A stretch of DNA of 8,846 bases from Candidatus Bathyarchaeota archaeon (GTDB lineage Archaea > Thermoproteota > Bathyarchaeia > TCS64), in contig QMXQ01000052.1 of NCBI GenBank assembly GCA_003662205.1, positions 1 to 8,846 on the forward strand, read 5' to 3'. Numbering within the stretch: the first letter of the stretch is position 1; every line of letters begins with the position of its first letter. This document shows positions 1 through 6,062 of the stretch, piece by piece. The notes under the pieces are model-generated. The model had not been told where the DNA came from, did not search any database, and was given only the letters and a program-made list of their open reading frames with translations. Position numbers and translations under genes: made by a program.

Positions 1-814
1 TGTCATCCACCGCGGTGATGCTCCACCTGGTGGGGACGAGCCGCCGGTTCCTCTCGACGCCGAAGCTCCCCACGCTGAAGGCCCTCTGGATGCGGGTGAC
101 GGGGACGCCGCGGTCGAACAGCATCTTCGTCGCCTCCGACGCCTTCAGGTCCGTGTCGTAGTATGCCTTCTCCATGTACCGGTCCCACCGGAGGTAGCCG
201 ACGTCGATCCGCTCCAGGGGCGCCGTCGGCCCTATGGGCTGGATGTCGCCATCGACGTAGAACCGCTTCCGGGGGCGCTTCTTCAGCTTCATCTCCGTCT
301 CCACGTAGTGCTCGGCGAGGGCCAGCTCCCTCGTCAGGTCCAGTATCTTCCCCGCGGCGTTCGGCTTCTTCACGTGGACCCGGTACATGCCGCGGATGAG
401 CTGGGAGCGAAAGTCGATGATCTCCTCGATGGTCTTCCCCAGCCACCGCTCGGGCGCGTCGTACATCGAGGTGTCCCCGTAGAAGGGCGGGGTCAGGGGC
501 CCCACGTTCACGTACGGGTAGCCGAAGCGGCCGACGAAGACGCTGGGCGGAGAGGACCCGTCCACCGACAGCCCCTTCACGCTCCGCCATAGCTTCAGGT
601 GCGAGGTCAGGCGCGCGATGACGGGACACCGGGTCTTGCCGCAGAGGAGCTTCGAGCCCTTGCAGACGGCGCAGAGCCCGCCCCTGGGGGCCCGCATCTG
701 GAGGCTCCTCGCCGTGTAGTCGAGGCCGAGGCCCAGCTCGGGGTCGGATGAAACCAGCTCCCTGAGCCAGATGTTCCTCGGCTTCCTCACCCGCTTCGCG
801 ATCCGCTTGGGCAA
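1..814 (-). CDS. nreA: NreA-type archaeal DNA repair protein, N-terminal part (cut by window edge)
   Basis: The frame reads without interruption for 271 codons from a TTG at 814-812 to the window edge; the C-terminus lies outside. Near the N-terminus is a four-cysteine cluster (C48, C51, C58, C63; pattern CAVC..LCGKTRCP) that looks like a zinc site. It is followed by the family's most recognisable block, SPPSVFVGRFGYPYVNVGPL (residues 88-107), then GDTSMYDAPERW at 113-124. These match the archaeal Nre family (DUF650/DUF651). Family knowledge: NreA proteins act in DNA damage response in haloarchaea, and many end in a PCNA-interacting motif; that end cannot be checked here. The TTG is chosen because a TATA-like box is centred about 30 nt upstream, as for a leaderless mRNA, and because the basic sequence LPKRIAKRVRKP begins there. 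No better start is visible. It is divergent from the hydrolase gene. Confidence 0.9.
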   Translation of the reverse strand, partial: MPKRIAKRVRKPRNIWLRELVSSDPELGLGLDYTARSLQMRAPRGGLCAVCKGSKLLCGKTRCPVIARLTSHLKLWRSVKGLSVDGSSPPSVFVGRFGYPYVNVGPLTPPFYGDTSMYDAPERWLGKTIEEIIDFRSQLIRGMYRVHVKKPNAAGKILDLTRELALAEHYVETEMKLKKRPRKRFYVDGDIQPIGPTAPLERIDVGYLRWDRYMEKAYYDTDLKASEATKMLFDRGVPVTRIQRAFSVGSFGVERNRRLVPTRWSITAVDD

Positions 815-840
815 CTCAAGAGAGGTGTGACCCGCAGCGA

Positions 841-848
841 TTAAATAG
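841..848 (-). promoter_or_regulatory. TATA-like box for nreA
   Basis: On the minus strand this reads ctatttaa. It is the most AT-rich patch upstream of nreA and is centred about 30 nt before the TTG start. That spacing fits an archaeal TATA box driving a transcript that begins at or near the start codon. No Shine-Dalgarno sequence sits in front of the TTG, which agrees with a leaderless message. Confidence 0.5.
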
Positions 849-901
849 GTTGCGGAGCGCCGCCGTTCACCGAGCTAAGGAGGCCCAGGACCCTTCGATA
901 A

Positions 902-909
902 GATAAAAG
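902..909 (+). promoter_or_regulatory. Possible TATA-like box for the alpha/beta hydrolase gene
   Basis: The plus strand carries gataaaag within an AT-rich run (897-917). It lies about 47 nt before the TTG start, so a transcript would have a leader of roughly 20 nt. That leader would contain the GGAGG at 940-944. The match is weak and based only on composition and spacing. Confidence 0.35.
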
Positions 910-939
910 AGATATTCAACTGCCAGCGTTCTATACATC

Positions 940-944
940 GGAGG
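940..944 (+). promoter_or_regulatory. Shine-Dalgarno GGAGG deciding the TTG start of the hydrolase
   Basis: GGAGG ends 8 nt before the TTG at 953. This fixes TTG as the likely initiator even though it is a rare start codon. It also sets this gene apart from neighbours that appear leaderless. Confidence 0.6.
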
Positions 945-952
945 CCATTATT

Positions 953-1702
953 TTGGGCATCATCGTCGAGAACGTCTCGTTCGAGAGCGAGGGGTTCAGG
1001 CTTCTCGGCCGGGTCTACCGGCCAAACACTCCGGGCAGGTTCCCCGCCGTCACCCTCTGCCACGGATACCCCGGCGACACCAAGAACATGGACCTCGCGG
1101 AGGAGCTCGCGCTCAACGACATCGCCGTCCTCATCTTCTACTACCGGGGCGCGTGGGGGAGCGAGGGGAACTACAGCTTCCGGGGTCTCGATCCCTCGAC
1201 GCGGGACGCCGTCGAGCACCTGCTCACCCAGCCCTTCGTCGACCCTCTCCGGGTCGGCCTGATCGGCCACTCCCTGGGCGCCGTCCCCCTTGCGAAGCGG
1301 CTGAGCGACGATCCCAGGCTGAAGACCGGGGTCTTCATGAGCCCGGCCGCCGATCTGAGGGCGTTTGCGGAGGGCGAGGCGCTGGAGACCGTCGTGTCCA
1401 TCTTCCTCAGCATGGGCGAAGGCAAGCTGAGAGGGCTGAACGCCGATCTGATTCGGTCGGAGCTCCCCTGGCTCCTTGAGAACCTTAACCCCGTCGAGAC
1501 CATCCGGGGCGCGAGGACTCCCGTCATGGTCGTCGCTGGCTCCAACGACACCGTGACGCCGCCGGAGCTGTGCCGGTCCCTCTACGAGGCCGCGGGGGAG
1601 CCGAAGAAGTGGGTTCTCATCGACGGAGCCGACCACAGCTTCACGGAGCACAGGATACCCCTCATCAAAACGGTCCTGGAATGGCTGAAGGAGCACTTGT
1701 GA
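953..1702 (+). CDS. Alpha/beta hydrolase (S9-peptidase/esterase-like)
   Basis: This is a 249-residue single-domain serine hydrolase of normal length for the fold. Visible motifs in order are the oxyanion-hole loop HGYPG (residues 37-41), the nucleophile elbow GHSLG with Ser107, the acid in GSNDTVTP with Asp199, and the catalytic histidine in GADHSF with His228. A short helical insert (about 134-180) between strand and acid probably forms the lid. There is no signal peptide or membrane segment, so it should be cytosolic. The layout resembles the prolyl-oligopeptidase-like and acyl-esterase-like branch (COG1073/DLH-type), but the substrate cannot be read from the sequence; esterase, acyl-peptide hydrolase or thioesterase are all possible. 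Its end converges on the M24 gene with 23 nt between the stops. The start is a TTG with GGAGG 8 nt upstream. Confidence 0.88.
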   Translation: MGIIVENVSFESEGFRLLGRVYRPNTPGRFPAVTLCHGYPGDTKNMDLAEELALNDIAVLIFYYRGAWGSEGNYSFRGLDPSTRDAVEHLLTQPFVDPLRVGLIGHSLGAVPLAKRLSDDPRLKTGVFMSPAADLRAFAEGEALETVVSIFLSMGEGKLRGLNADLIRSELPWLLENLNPVETIRGARTPVMVVAGSNDTVTPPELCRSLYEAAGEPKKWVLIDGADHSFTEHRIPLIKTVLEWLKEHL

Positions 1703-1725
1703 ATAGCCGGAAAAGAGAGGAGAGG

Positions 1726-2940
1726 CTAGAGGATGGTCAGCGACTCGATGTCCCTCGGGTAGTAGGTGATCCGCTCGGCGCCGTCCTCCGTGATGACGAC
1801 GGTGTCGGAGTGGCGGAAGCCGCCGTATCCGAGGTCGTAGATGCCGGGCTCGCAGCTCAGCACCATGCCCGGCCTCAGCTCCAGGTCGTTGCCGATGTCC
1901 AGCCACGGCGGCTCATGCCCCTCCAGCCCGATGCCGTGCCCCGTATGATGCCTTATGAGGTCGCGGTACCCGGCCTCGACGATGACCTTGTTCGCCGCCT
2001 TGTCGACCTCGCTGCATTTGACGCCGGGCCCCATCGCCTCGAGGGCGGCGTCCTGCGCCTTCACCATCACCTCGAAGTATCGCTCCTGCTTCGGCGTCGG
2101 CCTCCCCACGATCATGGTCCGCTCCAGCTCGCTGTTGTACCCGCCCACGTCGGCCCCGGCCCCAGTGACGAGGACATCGCCCTCCTTGATCACCCTGCCG
2201 ACGCCGATGGAGTGGGGCATCGCCGACTTCGGGCCGACCTGGCCGCGGAAGCCGGCGGACGCCGGCGCCCTCCCCGGCCGTATCTGCTCGTATTCCGGCC
2301 CCAGGGTCTTCTTCATGACGGATGAGGCCTCCAGCGACGCCATCAGCGAGACCTCGACATCCCAGAGGCCCGGCGCCGTGTACTCCTGCAGCAGCCGGTG
2401 GGCGAGGTTCCCCCACTTGGCGCTCTCCTTGATGAGGGCTATCTCCTCCCGCGATTTCACGAGCCGCATCTTCCAGAGGATGTCCCCCGCCTTGACGAAG
2501 GTGGCGTCGGGCATCTTCTCGCTCAGAGGCGGCCCCGTGTACCCGTAGGCTCCCGCGGCCCCGGCAGGGTTGTCGGCCCCGATCCTCGCCTTCCCGTAGC
2601 CGAGGTCAGTGAGCCACTCCGCGAATAGGTCGATAGGGTGCCTCTCGCCGGGGTAGTCGAGGTAGGTCCGCACCTCACCGACGAGCCTGGTCTGATGCTT
2701 GAGGTGATCGGCCTCCAGCAGGGGGCCGAGGAAGATGAGATCCCCGTCCGGCGGCACCACGAGGACCGCGGGGCGCTCCGTCGTCATGTGGGTGAAGTGG
2801 GAGAGGTAGAAGATGTGCTTGCCGTTGGCGAGCAGCAGCACGTCCAGCTCCCGCTCCGCCATCTCCTCCCGGACCCTCTCGATGCGACGCCTGTACTCGC
2901 TCCAGCTTATCCTGAGCTTGACCAAGAAGTTCACCTTCAC
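1726..2940 (-). CDS. M24-family (Xaa-Pro peptidase/creatinase fold) enzyme with non-canonical metal ligands
   Basis: A 404-residue two-domain protein: a creatinase-type N-domain (about 12-155) and a pita-bread catalytic domain (about 160-400). Typical M24 landmarks are present: MPHSIG with His243, HHTGHGIGLEGHE with His331, His335 and His342, and CEPGIY with Glu364. By comparison with aminopeptidase P the metal ligands should be D-D-H-E-E. Here the first Asp position falls at or near Thr259, with D264 nearby in an apparently one-residue-longer loop. The second is Glu271 (YNSELERT), and the last Glu is replaced by Ser378 (RHSDT). Only His335 and Glu364 are clearly kept. It may therefore be a peptidase with an altered site, or a creatinase- or lyase-like non-peptidase. 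No signal peptide is seen. GTG at 2938-2940 is the assumed start; GTG at 2932-2934 is possible. The gene is convergent with the hydrolase and divergent from the small membrane protein. Confidence 0.85.
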   Translation of the reverse strand: MKVNFLVKLRISWSEYRRRIERVREEMAERELDVLLLANGKHIFYLSHFTHMTTERPAVLVVPPDGDLIFLGPLLEADHLKHQTRLVGEVRTYLDYPGERHPIDLFAEWLTDLGYGKARIGADNPAGAAGAYGYTGPPLSEKMPDATFVKAGDILWKMRLVKSREEIALIKESAKWGNLAHRLLQEYTAPGLWDVEVSLMASLEASSVMKKTLGPEYEQIRPGRAPASAGFRGQVGPKSAMPHSIGVGRVIKEGDVLVTGAGADVGGYNSELERTMIVGRPTPKQERYFEVMVKAQDAALEAMGPGVKCSEVDKAANKVIVEAGYRDLIRHHTGHGIGLEGHEPPWLDIGNDLELRPGMVLSCEPGIYDLGYGGFRHSDTVVITEDGAERITYYPRDIESLTIL

Positions 2941-2986
2941 AGAGACATTCCCCGAGCATGATTAAAGCACTATCGACCCGCAACCG

Positions 2987-2996
2987 TTTTATAAAA
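2987..2996 (-). promoter_or_regulatory. TATA-like box for the M24 gene
   Basis: A self-complementary ttttataaaa is centred about 51 nt before the GTG start on the minus strand, which would give a leader of about 25 nt. Because it is palindromic it could also be recognised in the other direction, but the plus-strand gene has its own better-spaced box just beyond it. Confidence 0.5.
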
Positions 2997-2997
2997 C

Positions 2998-3006
2998 AAT
3001 ATATAA
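2998..3006 (+). promoter_or_regulatory. TATA-like box for the small membrane protein gene
   Basis: The plus strand reads aatatataa, centred about 29-30 nt before the GTG at 3032. This is the spacing expected for a leaderless archaeal transcript. The box lies next to the divergent M24 promoter element, about 11 bp centre to centre. Confidence 0.5.
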
Positions 3007-3031
3007 CACATAACCCGACGGCGATAGGCGG

Positions 3032-3259
3032 GTGGGGGGCATCCAGCTTCACGAGCTGCTGGGCGTGTTGATCTTTCTCTCGCCTCTGCTACTCACAGTT
3101 TTCGCCTTCGCGGCCAACTCGATAATGGAGGGCATCAGAGACCTGTCCAGGAAGAGAAGGATCGGAGCAGAGAGAGGCAGGGTGTACCTTGTAGGCGACG
3201 GCATAAACCCTGAGGTCCCACAATACATCCAGGAACTAATCGAGAAGAGAAGGAAATAA
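3032..3259 (+). CDS. Small single-pass membrane protein, function unknown
   Basis: A 75-residue protein that I do not recognise. Residues about 9-29 form one strongly hydrophobic helix (LLGVLIFLSPLLLTVFAFAAN). The rest is a hydrophilic tail rich in Arg, Lys and Glu, with clusters RKRR at 40-43 and EKRRK at 71-75. The positive charges after the helix suggest N-out/C-in topology. The tail contains GRVYLVGDGINPEVPQYI (49-66), which looks like a small folded or partner-binding patch because it mixes hydrophobic and turn residues. GTG is taken as the start because a TATA-like box lies about 29 nt upstream and no ribosome binding site is visible. The gene is 74 nt upstream of the guanidino-enzyme gene on the same strand and might be co-transcribed with it. 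Coding status rests on the promoter, the clean hydrophobic helix and its position in an otherwise empty gap. Confidence 0.7.
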   Translation: MGGIQLHELLGVLIFLSPLLLTVFAFAANSIMEGIRDLSRKRRIGAERGRVYLVGDGINPEVPQYIQELIEKRRK

Positions 3260-3297
3260 CCCCCTCTTCTTCCGGCTGAGCCGCGTATCCCTCGACC

Positions 3298-3306
3298 CAA
3301 TTATCA
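3298..3306 (+). promoter_or_regulatory. Weak TATA-like box before the guanidino-enzyme gene
   Basis: The AT-rich caattatca is centred about 31-32 nt before the GTG at 3334. It is the only candidate in the 74-nt gap and is a poorer match than the other boxes here. Read-through from the small-protein promoter is an alternative. Confidence 0.3.
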
Positions 3307-3333
3307 ACTCCCAGACTCTGTCACGCGGGCTAC

Positions 3334-4305
3334 GTGGAAACCATGTTTAACGCTCCTCTGGACACACACTCCTCTATGCCTCGGTTCGGAATCACCCATG
3401 AGAGCGGGGTCCTAAGACGCGTCTTGGTCCATCACCCGGGGCGGGAGCTGGAGCTCGCCAACCGCGACCCCGAGAAGCACCACTTCGACCAGCCCGTGGA
3501 CGTCGATCGCTTCATCGCGGAGCACCGGAGGCTCATGGACGCCCTCGCGGAGGCCATGGTCGAGGTGCTGGACGTCGGCGCCCTCGTCGGAGGAGATCCG
3601 AGGATGGCGAAGCAGGTGGCCCGCTGTCCCAACCTGGTCTTCACCCGGGACAGCAGCGTCGTGACGGATGCGGGGGCGATCCTGATGCGGATGGGGCTGG
3701 CGTCGAGGAGGCTGGAGACCCCCATCATCAAGGCGGCGCACGAGGCCATCGGCGTGCCGGTGGGCCTGGAGCTGACGGGGCCCATGACCTTTGAGGGCGG
3801 GGGCTTCGCCCTGATCGAGGGGAGGGTCGCGGTCGCGGGGCTGTGCAGCCGGACCACGAGGGACGCCCTCGAGGCGATCAGGGACTTCCTCTTCGAGAAG
3901 GATGTGGTCGACACCTTCGTCATCCTCAACCTCCCCCCGGATGACATCCACATCGACGGAGACTTCGCCGAGCTCCCTGGAAGGATCGCTCTCGTCCACA
4001 TCGCGACCCTGGAGCACGCGCCCGCCGAGTTCTACACGCGATCCGAGGCGTGGAGGGCGTCCTTCGTCGGCTGGCTGAGGGAGGAAGGATGGGACCTCCT
4101 GGAGATCACCAACCGGGAGCGAAGGGATATGGCCGCGAACTTCCTCACCGTCGACCGCGACCTCGCCATCCACTACGAGGGGAACCCCAGGGTGATGCGG
4201 GAGGCGCGGGACCGCGGCATAGAGGTCGTCCAGATACCCGGAGACGAGCTGAGGAAGGGGAACGGCGGCGTCCACTGCATGACCTGCCCCATCCTGAGGA
4301 CCTGA
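3334..4305 (+). CDS. Arginine deiminase/amidinotransferase-superfamily enzyme
   Basis: A 323-residue protein of the guanidino-group modifying (pentein) fold. The catalytic set is visible: FTRD with Asp106, EGGG with Glu154, HID with His206 and Asp208, and the nucleophile in GGVHCMTCPI with Cys315 near the C-terminus. SRTT at 172-175 matches a conserved segment of deiminases. Family chemistry is attack by Cys on a guanidinium carbon, followed by hydrolysis (arginine deiminase, dimethylarginine hydrolase) or transfer to an amine (glycine amidinotransferase). The specificity is unresolved. The protein is shorter than classical arginine deiminases (about 400 residues) and longer than typical DDAH. 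The usual EGGD is EGGG here, and an extra Cys318 follows the nucleophile. No carbamoyltransferase or carbamate kinase gene is beside it, so a standard arginine deiminase pathway is not shown. GTG 3334 is the longest start; ATG 3343 or ATG 3376, just before the conserved FGITHESGVLRRVLVHHPG block, are alternatives. Confidence 0.85.
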   Translation: METMFNAPLDTHSSMPRFGITHESGVLRRVLVHHPGRELELANRDPEKHHFDQPVDVDRFIAEHRRLMDALAEAMVEVLDVGALVGGDPRMAKQVARCPNLVFTRDSSVVTDAGAILMRMGLASRRLETPIIKAAHEAIGVPVGLELTGPMTFEGGGFALIEGRVAVAGLCSRTTRDALEAIRDFLFEKDVVDTFVILNLPPDDIHIDGDFAELPGRIALVHIATLEHAPAEFYTRSEAWRASFVGWLREEGWDLLEITNRERRDMAANFLTVDRDLAIHYEGNPRVMREARDRGIEVVQIPGDELRKGNGGVHCMTCPILRT

Positions 4306-4313
4306 GGCCTCAG
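4302..4313. repeat. 12-bp perfect palindrome spanning both convergent stop codons
   Basis: CTGAGGCCTCAG is fully self-complementary and contains the TGA of the guanidino-enzyme gene (4303-4305) and the TGA of the ThDP gene (4312-4310 on the minus strand). There is no loop and no T tract, so a conventional terminator hairpin is unlikely. Confidence 0.6.
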
Positions 4314-6004
4314 CTCCGCCATATGTCGGGGTGGAACTCCTTGAAGCCGTCGGGGAAGTCCCACGGGTCGACAACGAAGTCGAGGACCGCTGGGACGCCG
4401 GCGGCGTTCTGCCTCACTGCCTCCTCCAGAGCGGGGCGGATGGCCTCGGGCTCCTCGATATGCGCCCCGTAGCAGCCGCATGCCTCAGCGACCGCGGCGA
4501 AATCGGGCTGGGCCTCGAAATCGACGGAGATGTACCGCTCGCCCAGGGCCTTCTGGTGGAGCTTAATCCAGCCCAGGCTGTAGTTGTTGAGGACGATCCA
4601 GGTCACGGGCGCGCCGTACTGGACGGCGGTGGGCAGCTCCTTCATGAACATCTGGAAGGCGCCGTCCCCCGTGGTGCAGAGAACCTTCCTGTCGGGGGCG
4701 GCGAGCTTGGCGCCGATGGCGCCCGCGACGCCGAAGCCCATGCAGGTCTGCTCCGCCGGGGCGACGCAGCCGTCCACGTCGAGGACCTTGTAGTAGGGGT
4801 AGTAGTAGGACCAGAGGTCCTGGGAGCCGTTCTCGTTGACCAGCACCGTCCCGGGGCCGAAGACCCTGTTCGCCTCGTGGACGACCCGCTTCGACTTCAG
4901 CGGGACCGACGCGTCGCCGCACTCCGCCTCCACCTCGGCCTCGAAGGCCTCCTTCGCCTCGATGATGGACCTCACCCGCGGCATCTCCTCCAGCGGTTTC
5001 CGACGAACCCTCTCGGAGACGGCGGCCATCAGGTCCCGGAGGACGAGCTTCACGTCGCCGACCACCGCCACGTCCGGGACCCAGTTCCTCCCCACCTCGA
5101 AGGGGTCGATGTCCACCTGGATGAACTTCGCCCCGTCGGGGAAGTAGCTCCACGCCGCGGTCTGGAACTCCTCGTTCCGGGAGCCCAGAGACACGACCAG
5201 GTCGGCCTCCTGGTAGACCCTCCGCCCGACCCGGGTCCTGTAGAGGCCGACGAGGCCGACGGCGAGGGGGTGGCTCTCGGGGATGACGCCGCGGCCGCAG
5301 GGCGTCGTCAGGACCGGGATGCCGAGGAGCTCCGCGAGGGCTGTGACCTCGCCGGAGGCTGCGGACGCCGCGGCGCCCCCGCCCGCCACGATGACCGGCC
5401 TCTCGGACGCGAGCAGCAGCTCCGCCGCCTCCTTCACCCTCTCGGGGTCGGGCCTGACGCGGATGGGGCGGTCCGAGGGGATGTATAGGGTCTCCCGGGT
5501 CGTGGAGGTGCCGACGTTGAAGGGGATGTCCACGTAGACCGGCCCGGGCTTCCCGTTGGAGGCGATGGAGAATGCCCTCCGCATCGTCCACGCCGCCCTG
5601 TCGGGCGACGGGATCCTGAACGCCCACTTGGTTATCGGCCTGAGCATCTCCATCTGCGGCGTCTCCTGAAAGGCTCCCCGCCCCTCCTTCAGGACGCTCG
5701 CCGAGGAGCCCAGCACGATGAGGGGAGTGCAGCCCGAGTGGGCTTCGAGGACGCCGGGGACCAGGTTGGCGACTCCTGGCCCGGGGCTACCGAAGCAGAC
5801 GCCCGGCTGCCGGGTGAGCTTCGCGTACGCCATCGCCATGAAGACGCCCGAGGTCTCGTGGCGGACCAGCACGGCCTTGACGTCGGGCGCGTCGTACAGG
5901 GAGTCGTAGAGTGCCTTCGGGTGGCCCGGGAGGCCGAATACGAACCTGACACCCTCCCCGCGAAGGGCGTCCACGACGACATCCCAGCATGTCTTCTCGA
6001 TCAA
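4310..6004 (-). CDS. Thiamine-diphosphate enzyme of the acetolactate synthase/decarboxylase family
   Basis: A 564-residue protein with the three domains of pyruvate-oxidase-type ThDP enzymes. The N-terminal PYR domain (about 1-165) has FGLPGHP and the cofactor-activating Glu50 in RHETSGVFMAMAYAK, then GSPGPGVANL (72-81). A central Rossmann-like domain (about 185-330) contains VIVAGGGAA and DLVVSLGSRNEEF. The C-terminal PP domain (about 370-545) carries the ThDP/Mg signature GDGAF (446-450) ending in LNN (472-474). The enzyme should bind ThDP and act on a 2-oxo acid or related substrate in the cytosol. No small regulatory subunit (ilvN) or other branched-chain gene adjoins it, so true acetolactate synthase is not established; sulfoacetaldehyde acetyltransferase-like, oxalyl-CoA or benzoylformate decarboxylase-like roles remain open. 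TTG at 6004 is the likely start: an in-frame TAG lies four codons upstream and the first ATG would remove Glu50. Confidence 0.88.
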   Translation of the reverse strand: MIEKTCWDVVVDALRGEGVRFVFGLPGHPKALYDSLYDAPDVKAVLVRHETSGVFMAMAYAKLTRQPGVCFGSPGPGVANLVPGVLEAHSGCTPLIVLGSSASVLKEGRGAFQETPQMEMLRPITKWAFRIPSPDRAAWTMRRAFSIASNGKPGPVYVDIPFNVGTSTTRETLYIPSDRPIRVRPDPERVKEAAELLLASERPVIVAGGGAAASAASGEVTALAELLGIPVLTTPCGRGVIPESHPLAVGLVGLYRTRVGRRVYQEADLVVSLGSRNEEFQTAAWSYFPDGAKFIQVDIDPFEVGRNWVPDVAVVGDVKLVLRDLMAAVSERVRRKPLEEMPRVRSIIEAKEAFEAEVEAECGDASVPLKSKRVVHEANRVFGPGTVLVNENGSQDLWSYYYPYYKVLDVDGCVAPAEQTCMGFGVAGAIGAKLAAPDRKVLCTTGDGAFQMFMKELPTAVQYGAPVTWIVLNNYSLGWIKLHQKALGERYISVDFEAQPDFAAVAEACGCYGAHIEEPEAIRPALEEAVRQNAAGVPAVLDFVVDPWDFPDGFKEFHPDIWRS

Positions 6005-6037
6005 AGATTGCCCCGCCTAATTTTGGGGATGTGGACG

Positions 6038-6045
6038 ATTTAAAA
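6038..6045 (-). promoter_or_regulatory. TATA-like box for the ThDP gene
   Basis: On the minus strand ttttaaat lies about 38 nt before the TTG start, in the 58-nt gap after the coiled-coil gene. It implies a short leader of about 10 nt, so the ThDP gene probably has its own promoter even though it follows two genes on the same strand. Confidence 0.45.
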
Positions 6046-6062
6046 CCGAGGGTCCCGGCGGG

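Noticed and set aside
3..629. 208-residue minus-strand frame
   Set aside because: It is an Arg/Pro/Gly-rich shadow of the NreA frame, which reads through the same bases with clear family motifs.
875..883. Shine-Dalgarno-like taaggagg upstream of the hydrolase
   Set aside because: No start codon follows at a useful distance; the second GGAGG at 940-944 is the one properly spaced to a start.
875..1906. 343-residue frame antisense to the hydrolase
   Set aside because: A long open antisense frame is expected from high-GC codon use; it has low-complexity composition and no motif, while the sense frame has a full catalytic triad.
1570..2325. 251-residue plus-strand frame across the hydrolase end and the M24 gene
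   Set aside because: It overlaps two well-supported genes and reads as repetitive Arg/Ala/Val/His-rich shadow sequence.
3260..3274. Pyrimidine-rich tract just after the small membrane protein, considered as a terminator
   Set aside because: It is mostly C with few consecutive T residues and no hairpin, so an archaeal oligo-T terminator is not supported.
3412..4374. 320-residue frame antisense to the guanidino enzyme
   Set aside because: Shadow frame rich in His, Asp, Val and Pro; the sense strand carries all catalytic residues.
4331..5488. 385-residue frame antisense to the ThDP gene
   Set aside because: It lacks recognisable motifs and is a by-product of GC-rich third positions in the ThDP gene.
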